The notes: a model not told the origin generated them from the sequence alone. Positions 23,606-32,714 are shown, counted from the stretch's first letter. The stretch: 63,253 bases of DNA from Lachnospiraceae bacterium UBA7205 (GCA_002490665.1 DKUL01000018.1:61496-124748), one strand, 5' to 3'. Numbers and translations are program-made.

Positions 23606-26134
23606 TTATTTCCAGTATACCTCAATCTTGTCCCCGTTGTAAAGCTCCTGTGTATACTGTGCGTCCTTTCCGTTTACAAGTGTCGCGATGCCGGCGCCCT
23701 GCATCCTGCTGGTGTCAAAATCGATATAGTCGAAGATATCCACAAACATATAACTTTGTTTGCCCCTCATGACAACTGGTTTCTGGTTCACAATGACAAT
23801 TATTTTTTTGCCTGTCTCCTCAGCAGTCTCCTGTTTCTCCTTTTTCTCCTCCTTTGCCACATTTTCCTTCACATTCTGGAACACATGCGCTTTTTCCTGT
23901 CTGGAATCCTCACGCCCCTTTTCCGTCTTTACTGTCTCCTCAGCGTCCCTCTCCTCTGCATGGCTCGCAGCGTCATCCCTCGTCTCCGGTTCTTCATCCA
24001 AAATCGTCTCGGTTCTGACATCTGAGGCAGTCCTTTCTACTTCTATGTCTGGCTCTGGCTTGACTTCATCCTGCTTTGCCGCAGCTGTTTCCCCAGCATC
24101 TGCCGCAGCCGGTGCGGTTTCTTCTATCTTGGTTTCTTCCGCCATTGTTTCTTCTGCTTTTGCAGATGAAGTATTTTCTTCTGCCTTAGAAGCTTCTTCT
24201 TTTACCTCCGCGGTTCTCTCTGTTTTCGCATTTCCTTCATCCGCATTGACCGATTCTGCCTTTTCACCCTCATTTTCTGCGGGCATGTCCGCTTCTGTAT
24301 CTGGCTCCTTTACTTCCTTTTTGGATTCCCTGTGTCCGTCCCTGTGCAGTTCGATATGTGATTCCTTATAGATTTCTTTGAGCTCATACTCTTTTCTGTT
24401 TTTTATCTCAATGACGTCCGACGTATGGATTTCTACAGTGCCATCTGCTTTCTCCCCATTGATAATCAGAACCATATCATCTGCGGAAAGCCCCATAAAC
24501 TCAAGGAATCCATCGCAGGTATAGAACGTTGACACCTCTATGTCATCGCCGTTTTGTATGAAATATTCTTCTGTCACGGCAGTCCCATTTACCTTTACCG
24601 GCTTTGGCAGCTGCATTTCATCGCCGTTGACAGTCACTGTTATTTTTCCATTGTAGTCCACGAGATCCGCAATCTTTTCCTGCGCCGGTGTTCCCAGCGT
24701 TGATTCCTCAAGCGTGATGACATCATTGGATTTGATGTTATGGCTGAGATTTACCTCCTCGCCGTTTACATATACATGGGCACTCTCGCCATATTCCCCT
24801 TTTGTCACGCGGTTCTTGCCATTTACGGTGTACCGGAGCTCCTCGCCTCGCCGCGGGAAGAGCCCGTCCCGGGTAAAATCAGCCTGCATTGCCGCATCGG
24901 TAACGGTGAGCTTGTTGTTGTCGTACAGTTTGATTCTGTTTCCGTTAAACGTAATATAGATAAAATTGTTGTACTGTTCATAGTATGTAAGACAGATTCC
25001 AATCGGTGTGATGATTGTCGAATCCTTGAGCGCACCCTCCGGGAAATCGACGTTTTTCATGATTTCCTCTCCGCGCAATGCCACACGTTTCGGGTCAAGC
25101 CCGAGTTCCGCAGCGACCAGCTCGTCAAATCCACTGATTTTTCCGCCTCCGCCGACAATAAATACGGCGCTTGGCGATGTACCGCCGTTTAACTCCTTGA
25201 TTGCATCTGCCGCAAGCTTTGACATCTTCTCAATCTCAGGCTGGCATATCGCTATCACTTCCTTTGCCGAGATTGTCTGCTGCATCCCCATAATATCCTC
25301 ATATACAATCTCATCCTGGTGTGTCGCCGCCGTCTTAATCATCTCCGCCGTGGCAAAGTCTATCAGGCAGGTCTTTGCCAGAAGCTCCGTGAGCGTGTCA
25401 CCGGCACACGGAATCATCCCGAAGGCGATGACACTTCCGTCATCTGTAATGGAAATATCGGACGTACCTGCGCCAACATCAATCATTGCGATATTCAGCA
25501 GCCTGAATTTCTCCGGAATGGCAACCCTGATTGCCGCAATCGGCTCCAGTGTGAGGTTTGCAACCTTTAATCCGGCAAGCTCGACCGCACTGTAAAGGCC
25601 GTCAACAACATCGTCCGGCAAAAATGTCGCAATCATGTCGGCGCCCAGATTTTTCGCCTTGTGGTGCTCCGGCTGCCCCATCCACATGCCGTTCAGATAA
25701 TACTTTACCACGGAGTACCCGACGCAGTAAAAGTGCAGATTGGTATCGTTGTTCTCCTGAAAATCAGAAAACGCCTGCTCAATGCCAAGCGAAATCAGGT
25801 TGCTCATATCCTCCTTGGTAACGTTGCGCTCCTTGTCAAGATCCATATCCACATGGACATTCATGGTTTTTAACACACGTCCGGCAGCCGCGATACACAC
25901 TTCGTCCATTTTAATTCCCATCTTAGCCTGAAGGGACTGTGCGATATCCGCTATAATGGCTGCAACCCTGTTAATGTCATGTATCTGTCCGTCAAGCATT
26001 GCACGCGTCTCATGCTGGCGAATCTCCTGCGCCGCAACGACAAAGCGCTCCCCCTGCCTGTAGCCCACAGTACCTACGATACTCCTTGTTCCGATATCAA
26101 GCCCAAATACGAGTTCTTCTCCGTTCACTTTCAT
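23606..26134 (-). CDS. FtsA-like actin-family protein with repeated beta-grasp-like modules
   Basis: An 842-residue protein in three parts. Residues about 10-385 are an FtsA/actin-type ATPase fold: VFGLDIGTR (phosphate 1), IDVGAGTSDISI (phosphate 2, near 220) and VFIVGGGGKISGFDEL (adenosine loop, near 327). Residues about 385-600 hold several short modules ending in motifs such as NGDDIEV and KSNDVITLEE that look like beta-grasp folds. Residues 605-775 are a low-complexity Glu/Ala/Lys-rich linker, and the end (about 778-842) repeats the module with NGDKIEVYW. FtsA normally tethers FtsZ through a C-terminal amphipathic helix, which is not seen. The start at 26134 is preferred over 26143, where the GAGGA site overlaps the ATG. 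The gene lies between coaE and the hydrolase. Confidence 0.82.
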   Translation of the reverse strand: MKVNGEELVFGLDIGTRSIVGTVGYRQGERFVVAAQEIRQHETRAMLDGQIHDINRVAAIIADIAQSLQAKMGIKMDEVCIAAAGRVLKTMNVHVDMDLDKERNVTKEDMSNLISLGIEQAFSDFQENNDTNLHFYCVGYSVVKYYLNGMWMGQPEHHKAKNLGADMIATFLPDDVVDGLYSAVELAGLKVANLTLEPIAAIRVAIPEKFRLLNIAMIDVGAGTSDISITDDGSVIAFGMIPCAGDTLTELLAKTCLIDFATAEMIKTAATHQDEIVYEDIMGMQQTISAKEVIAICQPEIEKMSKLAADAIKELNGGTSPSAVFIVGGGGKISGFDELVAAELGLDPKRVALRGEEIMKNVDFPEGALKDSTIITPIGICLTYYEQYNNFIYITFNGNRIKLYDNNKLTVTDAAMQADFTRDGLFPRRGEELRYTVNGKNRVTKGEYGESAHVYVNGEEVNLSHNIKSNDVITLEESTLGTPAQEKIADLVDYNGKITVTVNGDEMQLPKPVKVNGTAVTEEYFIQNGDDIEVSTFYTCDGFLEFMGLSADDMVLIINGEKADGTVEIHTSDVIEIKNRKEYELKEIYKESHIELHRDGHRESKKEVKEPDTEADMPAENEGEKAESVNADEGNAKTERTAEVKEEASKAEENTSSAKAEETMAEETKIEETAPAAADAGETAAAKQDEVKPEPDIEVERTASDVRTETILDEEPETRDDAASHAEERDAEETVKTEKGREDSRQEKAHVFQNVKENVAKEEKKEKQETAEETGKKIIVIVNQKPVVMRGKQSYMFVDIFDYIDFDTSRMQGAGIATLVNGKDAQYTQELYNGDKIEVYWK

Positions 26135-26146
26135 TTCGTTCATTCC

Positions 26147-26737
26147 TCAATCCCCCATTATATGATTAATCTGTTCGTAAGTTTCCTCCAGACTGCCATT
26201 GTTGGATATCACAACCTTACAATGTTTTCTGAATTCCTCTTCGCTTAGCTGTCCCTTCATAATATCAGCTGTCTTCTGTGCGCTGTACTGTCTCCCTGTG
26301 GCAAGCCTTTCCTCGCGCAGCGCCGCATCCGAATGCACATACCACATTTCATCCACTATCTGGTCATAATGTTCCTCTATCAACAATGCTGCTTCTATAA
26401 AAAAGTAATCGGCTTCACCTTTTTCTTTCTCATATGTTATCTGGCTTAGGATATATTTTTTTACTGCCGGATGAATCACCTTATTGACACCGTCCAGCAA
26501 CCTTTTATCACCAAAAATAAGCGCTGCCATTTTCCCCTTATGGATGGTTCCGTCAGCATTTAGTATTTCCTGGCCGAGCAGCTCCACGAGCCTTTGATAA
26601 CACTCCTGCCCCGGCTCATACAATCGGTGCGCCGCTTCGTCCGCCCTGATAATACGGCACCGGTAATGGGTTCCGATATAAGACAGGATTTTCGTCTTGC
26701 CTGCCCCGACCCCGCCGGTGATTCCTATAATTTTCAT
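26147..26737 (-). CDS. coaE: dephospho-CoA kinase
   Basis: Phosphorylates the 3'-hydroxyl of dephospho-CoA, the last step of coenzyme A synthesis. The 196-residue protein starts MKIIGITGGVGAGKTKIL (P-loop at about 8-16), followed by RADEAAHRLYEPGQ with the substrate-binding Asp, and the lid motif RLATGRQYSAQKT (Q-arg pair) near residue 145. It is 28 bases after polA, an arrangement common in Firmicutes. Confidence 0.95.
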   Translation of the reverse strand: MKIIGITGGVGAGKTKILSYIGTHYRCRIIRADEAAHRLYEPGQECYQRLVELLGQEILNADGTIHKGKMAALIFGDKRLLDGVNKVIHPAVKKYILSQITYEKEKGEADYFFIEAALLIEEHYDQIVDEMWYVHSDAALREERLATGRQYSAQKTADIMKGQLSEEEFRKHCKVVISNNGSLEETYEQINHIMGD

Positions 26738-26765
26738 TATAATTCCCCATTATTTCATTTTTGTG

Positions 26766-29285
26766 CTATTTTGCCTCATACCAGTCTGCCCCCGTGTGCA
26801 GGTCAATCTCAAGGTTCACCGCCAGCTCGCATGCATTCTGCATTTCCCGCGACAGTATCTCCCTGACTTCTTCCACCTCGTCGTTTCTGGTTTCTATCAG
26901 CAGCTCGTCATGTATCTGCAAAATCAGCTTTGACTTTAGCCCCTTTGTTTTCAGCGCATCGTAGACATGAATCATGGCATACTTGATAATGTCCGCCGCT
27001 GTTCCCTGTATCGGTGAGTTCATGGCGACACGCTCCCCGAAGGAACGCTGGTTAAAATTGGACGATTTTAGTTCCGGCACAGGTCTGCGCCTTCCAAAAA
27101 GCGTCTCGCAGTATCCCTTGTCCCTCGCGTCGTCCACCATCTTGTCCAGAAAACGCTTGATTCCCGGATATGTCTTAAAATACTCGTCAATATATTCCCT
27201 TGCCTCCTTCGGCGTGATACTCAAATCCTGGCTAAGTCCAAAGGAGCTGATGCCATACACGATACCAAAGTTTACTGCCTTGGCATTGCGCCGCTGTAAA
27301 TCCGTAACCTCCTCAAACGGCGTATGAAAAACCTTTGACGCCGTAATCCGGTGAATGTCCTCCGACATTTTGTAGGCTTCAATCAGCTGCCTGTCATCGG
27401 ACATATGGGCAAGGACGCGCAGTTCTATCTGGGAATAGTCCGCATCCATGAAAATACACCCGTCCTGCGGGATAAAAACCTTGCGGATCCGCCTGCCAAG
27501 CTCCATGCGCATCGGTATGTTCTGCAAATTGGGCTCGGTTGAACTCAGTCTTCCTGTCGCCGTAATCGTCTGGTTAAAATTCGTGTGAATCTTATTGTCA
27601 TCCCTGATAAACGCCGCAAGTCCCTCTGCATAGGTGGATTTTAATTTTGTCAGCCCCCTGTACTCAAGAATATCCTTGACAATCGGGTACTCGGGCGCAA
27701 GCTTTTCAAGCACGTCCGCCGCTGTCGAATACCCTGTCTTTGTCTTCTTTCCGCCGGGCATCTTCATCTTGTCAAATAAGATTTCCCCGAGCTGCTTTGG
27801 CGAGTTGATATTAAACGACTCCCCTGCTTCGGCGTGAATCGCTTTTTCAAGCTCCCCGATTCTGCCGCTGAGCGCCTCACCATAAACCTTAAGCTCCTCA
27901 GGCCTTACAAGAATGCCCTCCCGTTCCATGTCATAGAGCACATACGTAAGCGGCATTTCCAAATCCCGGAACAGCTGCTCCATTCCATTCAGCCGCAGGG
28001 CTTTCTCAAGCAGCGGCACCGCCTTATATAGGACAAATGTCTCCTTTGCGAGATAGGAAAGACACTCTTTTTTACTGTTTTGGTAGGCTGTTCCAATATC
28101 TGTTTTTCCAAAAATTTCTGACCAGCCCCGCAGCCGGGCACTCAGGTACTCCCCTGCCACATCCTCTATTTTGTAATCGCTTTTCAGCGGATTTATCAGG
28201 TATGCCGCTATTTTGCAGTCAAATATATTTCTCGTAATTTCATGTGACAAAAGGCTCCTGTCCTGCTGCCCTGAAACCATGTTTTCATAATCATTTTTTA
28301 CATCAAATACGGAAATTGTCATTTTCTCGGCGGAAAGCATATTGTTTATCCACTGTCTGATATCAGCAGCAGGTATCCTGTCCGAGCCTTCTATCCAGTA
28401 GATGTGCTCCTCCTTGTCAGAACCGCCGCACACCATACATCCGAACACATCCTGTCCTTCATCCACCTGGAAAAAGAGCTGACCACTCGCATCTGTCTTA
28501 TAATCCCCCGCATTTCCAGCCTTTATATTCAAGATTCTGATTGCAGCCGTTCCCCTTCTGGCCGCTGTGTCAAAAACCTTTTTTGCGTCCTCGGATGTCG
28601 TGACCGTAACGACTTTCACATCCTTGTCGATATCGATTTCCACGTTTTTGGGAGCTTCCCCAAATTTCCCTAAAACAGCATCGAGCGAAAGCTGTTTTAG
28701 CTTCGCATAAGCCTCTGGTGTGTCAAGTTCTCCCAGCTTTGCATGTTCGGGCGAAAAATCGAGCGCTATGTCTGCATATTGTTCAGGCACGGCTTTATGC
28801 CCTAACGCAATGTCGTCTTTGTGATAGTCCACGATCTGGGTATTTTTATTTCCGGTCTCTACAAGCCGGACAGTCACTGTCTCGGAAACAAGCTGCAATA
28901 AACTCCTGTCTCCTGACACAACTGTAACCGCTGTGTTCCCATCCGCACAGCGGTTTGCAATTGCCCGAATCAAATCAGCTGTCCCCATCTCATTCCTGTC
29001 AACAACATTCACATTCATGGATGCAAGTATTTCTTTTATGACAGGTATCTGCTCCCTGAAGCTCTCCGGTATCGCATTATGCCTGCCGTCCTTATCCTGC
29101 TGCGCTTCCTGTCCAAAAACGATTGTCATATATTCTGTTTTTTCTTCAACCGCCAGCATCAATAACACGTTGAGAAATCCGCATATGGCATTTGTATGAA
29201 ATCCCGCTGCATTGGTCTGTATCGGTACATGATAAAATGCCTTCTTTAAAATATTATTGCCATCTATTAATACAATTTCGCTCAT
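26766..29285 (-). CDS. polA: DNA polymerase I with degenerate nuclease domains
   Basis: The polymerase half is intact: MDADYSQIELR (motif A, 613-623), RRNAKAVNFGIVYG (motif B, 665-678) and QIHDELL (motif C, 790-796). The N-terminal 5'-nuclease region looks inactive. D8 in the IDGNN motif is kept, but the second Asp (AFD-type) is G58, the ExDD cluster reads GTAD (101-104), the GDRDLL motif reads GDRSLL, and the GDSSDN helix-three-turn segment is missing. The 3'-5' exonuclease region (about 215-400) also lacks the DxE pair, as in Bacillus. It is 839 residues. It follows a zinc-finger gene by six bases and precedes coaE. Confidence 0.93.
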   Translation of the reverse strand: MSEIVLIDGNNILKKAFYHVPIQTNAAGFHTNAICGFLNVLLMLAVEEKTEYMTIVFGQEAQQDKDGRHNAIPESFREQIPVIKEILASMNVNVVDRNEMGTADLIRAIANRCADGNTAVTVVSGDRSLLQLVSETVTVRLVETGNKNTQIVDYHKDDIALGHKAVPEQYADIALDFSPEHAKLGELDTPEAYAKLKQLSLDAVLGKFGEAPKNVEIDIDKDVKVVTVTTSEDAKKVFDTAARRGTAAIRILNIKAGNAGDYKTDASGQLFFQVDEGQDVFGCMVCGGSDKEEHIYWIEGSDRIPAADIRQWINNMLSAEKMTISVFDVKNDYENMVSGQQDRSLLSHEITRNIFDCKIAAYLINPLKSDYKIEDVAGEYLSARLRGWSEIFGKTDIGTAYQNSKKECLSYLAKETFVLYKAVPLLEKALRLNGMEQLFRDLEMPLTYVLYDMEREGILVRPEELKVYGEALSGRIGELEKAIHAEAGESFNINSPKQLGEILFDKMKMPGGKKTKTGYSTAADVLEKLAPEYPIVKDILEYRGLTKLKSTYAEGLAAFIRDDNKIHTNFNQTITATGRLSSTEPNLQNIPMRMELGRRIRKVFIPQDGCIFMDADYSQIELRVLAHMSDDRQLIEAYKMSEDIHRITASKVFHTPFEEVTDLQRRNAKAVNFGIVYGISSFGLSQDLSITPKEAREYIDEYFKTYPGIKRFLDKMVDDARDKGYCETLFGRRRPVPELKSSNFNQRSFGERVAMNSPIQGTAADIIKYAMIHVYDALKTKGLKSKLILQIHDELLIETRNDEVEEVREILSREMQNACELAVNLEIDLHTGADWYEAK

Positions 29286-29291
29286 CCAGTC

Positions 29292-29600
29292 TCATACTCC
29301 TCCCAGCAAAAAGATGCAGAATATCATCGACGCAACTAAAAAAAGACCGGCTTTCAGCTGCTTGTATACCTTTTTTCGGTTTATGGTACGATTCAGCCTG
29401 TCTTCCAGTTCACTCTGCACATCAATATCATCTGCATTTTCAAGCCTGTTGATACCTTCTAACAAAAGATATTCTATTGTAAGTTCCTCCATGCACTCCG
29501 TGCAGGAATGTACGTGCTCCACAAATTGAAACTCTGTATTTTCATCCAGCTCGTTTTTCAGAAACAAGTGAATACAGCGCCGTGTCTCCTTACAATCCAT
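29292..29600 (-). CDS. zinc-finger membrane protein, anti-sigma-like
   Basis: A 102-residue protein with a putative zinc-binding zf-HC2 domain at the start: C3, C9 and HVHSCTEC (H-x3-C-x2-C at about 28-36). A single membrane helix lies at the C-terminus (about 84-100). This is the layout of anti-sigma factors of the ZAS group, but no sigma factor gene is beside it and it opens the polA-coaE operon, six bases before polA. It may sense envelope state or simply be a small membrane protein. GAGGGG lies four bases before the ATG. Confidence 0.72.
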   Translation of the reverse strand: MDCKETRRCIHLFLKNELDENTEFQFVEHVHSCTECMEELTIEYLLLEGINRLENADDIDVQSELEDRLNRTINRKKVYKQLKAGLFLVASMIFCIFLLGGV

Positions 29601-29757
29601 TTATCCCCTCTTAGGAACCATAGAAAAAGTCCCCCAACCAGTGTTACCATAACTTGTTTACCATCATAATAATACACTATCTGAGGGCATTTTAAAAGAG
29701 ATAAATAAAATTTTTTTATTTTTGTGAAAAATGACAATTTTTGCGCCACCGTCCCAA

Positions 29758-29799
29758 AAACAGGAAACAGCGGCTTCCCTGTCACATGCCGCTGTTTCC
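29758..29799 (-). terminator. intrinsic terminator after the 68-residue protein
   Basis: On the minus strand GGAAACAGCGGC, a 13-base loop, GCCGCTGTTTCC, then TGTTTTTGG. The 12-pair stem is perfect, which supports the small upstream gene being a real transcription unit. Confidence 0.8.
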
Positions 29800-29826
29800 A
29801 TGTTTTGGAACCCTTGTTCATGCACT

Positions 29827-30033
29827 TTAAACAAACGTATCCCCATCGCTGATTTTCTGTATCAGCTGCTGCATTTCTTCCTTGCTTTTCACATTTTTGC
29901 TTTGTGCAAGAACCTGCTCCTTCTCATATTCTGTCATTTTTCCATAATTGGTGACTGCCTGCTCGTCCATCGCCATTCCAAATGCAAGACCAAGCGGCAG
30001 GACACTGCTCTGTAATCCATCTGAAAAATCCAT
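29827..30033 (-). CDS. conserved small protein, 68 residues
   Basis: Starts MDFSDGLQ at 30033, where GAGGTG lies five bases upstream; a GTG two codons earlier is less likely. The pattern LPLGLAFGMAMDEQAV followed by MTEYEKEQVLAQ and the final VKSKEEMQQLIQKI resembles a family of short Firmicute proteins that share a glycine-rich opening and a SKEEMQ element. No function is recorded that I know of. It has its own terminator and is not in an operon. No signal peptide or membrane helix is clear. Confidence 0.6.
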   Translation of the reverse strand: MDFSDGLQSSVLPLGLAFGMAMDEQAVTNYGKMTEYEKEQVLAQSKNVKSKEEMQQLIQKISDGDTFV

Positions 30034-30059
30034 AATCACACCTCATACCTTTCCTGCTT

Positions 30060-30089
30060 CAGCAAAATCCCCCTCAAAGGGATCTGCTG
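30060..30089. terminator. hairpin between glgX and the 68-residue gene
   Basis: CAGCA and ATCCC pair with GGGAT and TGCTG with small bulges. On the plus strand TTTT follows; on the minus strand the U-tract is poor. It may act as a terminator of glgX or as a processing hairpin. Confidence 0.35.
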
Positions 30090-30126
30090 TTTTAGCATTT
30101 CCTGATTTGTGTGTTCTTATGCATTT

Positions 30127-32382
30127 TTAATCTGTTTGCTCATTTCCCTGTTCCTGAGCCGGAAATTCTTCTGGCTGTTCTTCCTGCAGGACTTCTGGTT
30201 TTGGAAGCGCTGCCTGCTGTCCTTCGCCCTGAAGCCCTTCCTGTTGTGGTTCTTCTCCGTGAACCTCCTGAATAGTTTCCGGCTCCCCTGTCAGCACGAT
30301 TACCGTCCGCGGCTGAATTTTTATTTTGCTGACATATCCAGATTCCTCCGGGTTTTCCATCTCTTTCCCATCCGCAAACGTATTTACAAAAATCTTCCAC
30401 TTCATCCCATTGGGAAGCTCCGGAAGCTGCATCTCGAGCGGTTCCCAGTACGCATTCATGGCATAAAATACAATATCATCCCTTGTGTCTGCCTCATCCC
30501 TGCCCGCGTACATAATCCCAATCAGCCTGCTGTCCCGCCTTGTATGCGTATTCCACGGTGCCCCATTGTGCACGCTGATTTCCTGCAGATTGCATTCCGC
30601 ATTTTTCGTTGTTTTTCGCAGAATCGCATGGTTTTTACGGAATGCTATCATTTCCTTAAAAAACTGATAAATGTCCTGATATTTTTCAAGCCTCGTCCAG
30701 TCAAGCCATGAAATACGGTTATCCTGGCAGTATGCATTATTGTTGCCGAACTGTGTATTGCAGAATTCATCCCCCGCGAGGAACATCGCAGGCCCCCTGC
30801 TGCACATCAATGTCGCAAACGCGTTTTTTACCATGCGGCGGCGCAGCTTCTCTATCTCCGGGTCGTCTGTCTCCCCCTCCTCGCCGCAGTTCCAGCTGTT
30901 TCCATTGTTGTCGCCATCCGTGTTGTTCCATCCGTTTTTTTCATTGTGCTTCATATTGTAAGAATATAAGTCATACAGCGTAAATCCGTCGTGGCAGGTC
31001 AGGAAATTGACAGACGCGCTTTTTCCCCTGACAGACGGGTCATATAAGTCCTTTGACCCTGTAATTCGGGTAATCGCAATATCTGCCAGCCCTTCGTCCC
31101 CTTTCAGGAAGCGCCGCATGTCATCCCGGTATCTTCCATTCCACTCCGACCATCTGTTGTATGCCGGAAAATGTCCTACCTGGTACAGTCCGCCCGCGTC
31201 CCATGCCTCTGCAATCAGTTTCACCTTTCCCAGGATGGAATCTCCGGCAATCCCCTGTAATATCGGAGGTTCTGCCATCGGGGCGCCATTCTGGTCCCTT
31301 GTCAGAATGGATGCCAGGTCAAAACGAAATCCATCCACACGGTACTCCGTCACCCAGTAGCGCAGGCATTCAATGATAAACCGCCGGGTCATCGGATGAT
31401 TACAGTTGAGGGCATTTCCGCACCCGCTAAAATTATAGTAATACCCATCAGGGGTCAGGATATAATAAATATTGTTGTCAATTCCCTTAAAGGAAAAACA
31501 TGGGCCATCTTCATTTCCCTCTGCCGTATGGTTGAAAACGACATCCAGAATCACCTCAATCCCGTTTTCCTTTAACTCGTAAATCAACTGTTTTAACTCG
31601 TCACCCTCATGGTTATGTTCCACGACAGACGTATAGCCTGTATTGGGTGCAAAAAAACAGACTGTATTATATCCCCAGTAGTTATAGAGCTGCACTCCGT
31701 CTACAACCCTGGCGCTCTCCATCTCGTCAAACTCAAAAATTGGCATCAGTTCCACCGCATTAATGCCCAAATCTTTTAAATAGGGTATTTTCTGCCGCAG
31801 TCCCTCGAACGTTCCTTTCGCCGTCACATTGGAAGACTCATCCTTCGTAAATCCCCGCACATGCATCTCATAGATTACCAAATCCTCAAGCGGATATTCC
31901 AGTTGCTCGGTATTCCCCCAGTCGAAATTATTCTCTACCACTCTGGCATGATACACGAAATTCTCACCACTCTCAGGACGTTCTCCCCATTTCCGCTGTC
32001 CGGTTACAGCCCTCGCATAAGGGTCAAGCAGGACATTATCCTTGTCAAAAAGCAGCCCTGCCTCCTTGTTATAAGGCCCATCCAGCTGAAACGCATACTC
32101 AAACTCCTCAATATTCAGCCCGAATACCAGCATGGAATACGTATTTCCAATACGATATGCCTTTGGAAATTCCAGTTTCGCATACGGCTCTTTTTCCTGT
32201 GGCTTAAACAACAGCAGTGTACAGCTTGTTGCCCCGAAGGAATGAATCGTAAAGCTGACGCCGTTTGACGCCGGCGTTGCCCCATCCTTGTTATAAAATC
32301 CCGGCCGAACCTGAAATCCGTTGATAATATCCAACGGCTGTAGCTTTTCGCCTCGCTGCGGTTTGTGATGTATATAAATCAT
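30127..32382 (-). CDS. glgX: glycogen debranching enzyme (GlgX/isoamylase type)
   Basis: Cuts alpha-1,6 branch points of glycogen-like glucans. The 751-residue protein has an N-terminal carbohydrate-binding domain (about 15-130), then the GH13 barrel: DVVFNHTAEG, DGFRFDLAS (nucleophile Asp), LIAEAWDAGG (acid/base Glu) and FLTCHDG (third Asp). The C-terminal 55 residues are a Glu/Gln/Pro-rich, low-complexity extension that is unusual for the family. There is no signal peptide, so it acts on internal glycogen or imported glucan. Its own promoter is at 32470-32498. No other glg genes are nearby; an amylase is 5 kb away. Confidence 0.9.
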   Translation of the reverse strand: MIYIHHKPQRGEKLQPLDIINGFQVRPGFYNKDGATPASNGVSFTIHSFGATSCTLLLFKPQEKEPYAKLEFPKAYRIGNTYSMLVFGLNIEEFEYAFQLDGPYNKEAGLLFDKDNVLLDPYARAVTGQRKWGERPESGENFVYHARVVENNFDWGNTEQLEYPLEDLVIYEMHVRGFTKDESSNVTAKGTFEGLRQKIPYLKDLGINAVELMPIFEFDEMESARVVDGVQLYNYWGYNTVCFFAPNTGYTSVVEHNHEGDELKQLIYELKENGIEVILDVVFNHTAEGNEDGPCFSFKGIDNNIYYILTPDGYYYNFSGCGNALNCNHPMTRRFIIECLRYWVTEYRVDGFRFDLASILTRDQNGAPMAEPPILQGIAGDSILGKVKLIAEAWDAGGLYQVGHFPAYNRWSEWNGRYRDDMRRFLKGDEGLADIAITRITGSKDLYDPSVRGKSASVNFLTCHDGFTLYDLYSYNMKHNEKNGWNNTDGDNNGNSWNCGEEGETDDPEIEKLRRRMVKNAFATLMCSRGPAMFLAGDEFCNTQFGNNNAYCQDNRISWLDWTRLEKYQDIYQFFKEMIAFRKNHAILRKTTKNAECNLQEISVHNGAPWNTHTRRDSRLIGIMYAGRDEADTRDDIVFYAMNAYWEPLEMQLPELPNGMKWKIFVNTFADGKEMENPEESGYVSKIKIQPRTVIVLTGEPETIQEVHGEEPQQEGLQGEGQQAALPKPEVLQEEQPEEFPAQEQGNEQTD

Positions 32383-32469
32383 ATCATTTGTTCTCCCAGT
32401 TTAACTCCTCAATTTTTCTGATGAGCTGTCATAACGTAATACAGCCAGCGCACCAGCCCACAAATATAT

Positions 32470-32498
32470 ATTATATAGAGACTTTTTCTATTAATCAA
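32470..32498 (-). promoter_or_regulatory. glgX promoter
   Basis: TTGATT, 17 bases, TATAAT on the minus strand, 88 bases before the glgX start codon. Confidence 0.65.
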
Positions 32499-32578
32499 TC
32501 CAAATATAATCTCTTTCCTTAAATTTTGTACCAGTTTTACGCATATAATGCGAAAAAAAATTTTTTTCCAATTTATAC

Positions 32579-32607
32579 TTGCCTAGTTCCCAGAAATGTG
32601 CTATTAT
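32579..32607 (+). promoter_or_regulatory. tRNA-Leu promoter
   Basis: TTGCCT, 17 bases, TATTAT on the plus strand. The -10 ends 24 bases before the first nucleotide of the tRNA. Confidence 0.7.
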
Positions 32608-32631
32608 ATTTCTTGTCGTTACGACACGCAA

Positions 32632-32714
32632 GCCGGTGTGGCGGAATGGCAGACGCAGCAGACTCAAAATCTGCCGGGGGCAACCTCGTGCCGGTTCAAG
32701 TCCGGCCACCGGCA
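32632..32714 (+). tRNA. tRNA-Leu, anticodon CAA
   Basis: A type II tRNA with a long variable arm. The acceptor stem GCCGGTG pairs with CACCGGC, and the discriminator base is A. The anticodon stem GCAGA/TCTGC encloses CTCAAAA, giving anticodon CAA (UUG codons). The T-arm shows GGTTCAAGTCC. The 3' CCA is not encoded and must be added by the nucleotidyltransferase. Its own promoter and terminator flank it. Confidence 0.97.

Noticed and set aside
23760..24371. A plus-strand Ser/Ala-rich frame antisense to the FtsA-like linker
   Set aside because: It is a mirror of the repetitive Glu/Ala codons and has no independent support.
29558..29821. A minus-strand frame of 87 residues upstream of the zinc-finger gene
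   Set aside because: It overlaps the zinc-finger start and runs through the 12-pair terminator; no ribosome site.
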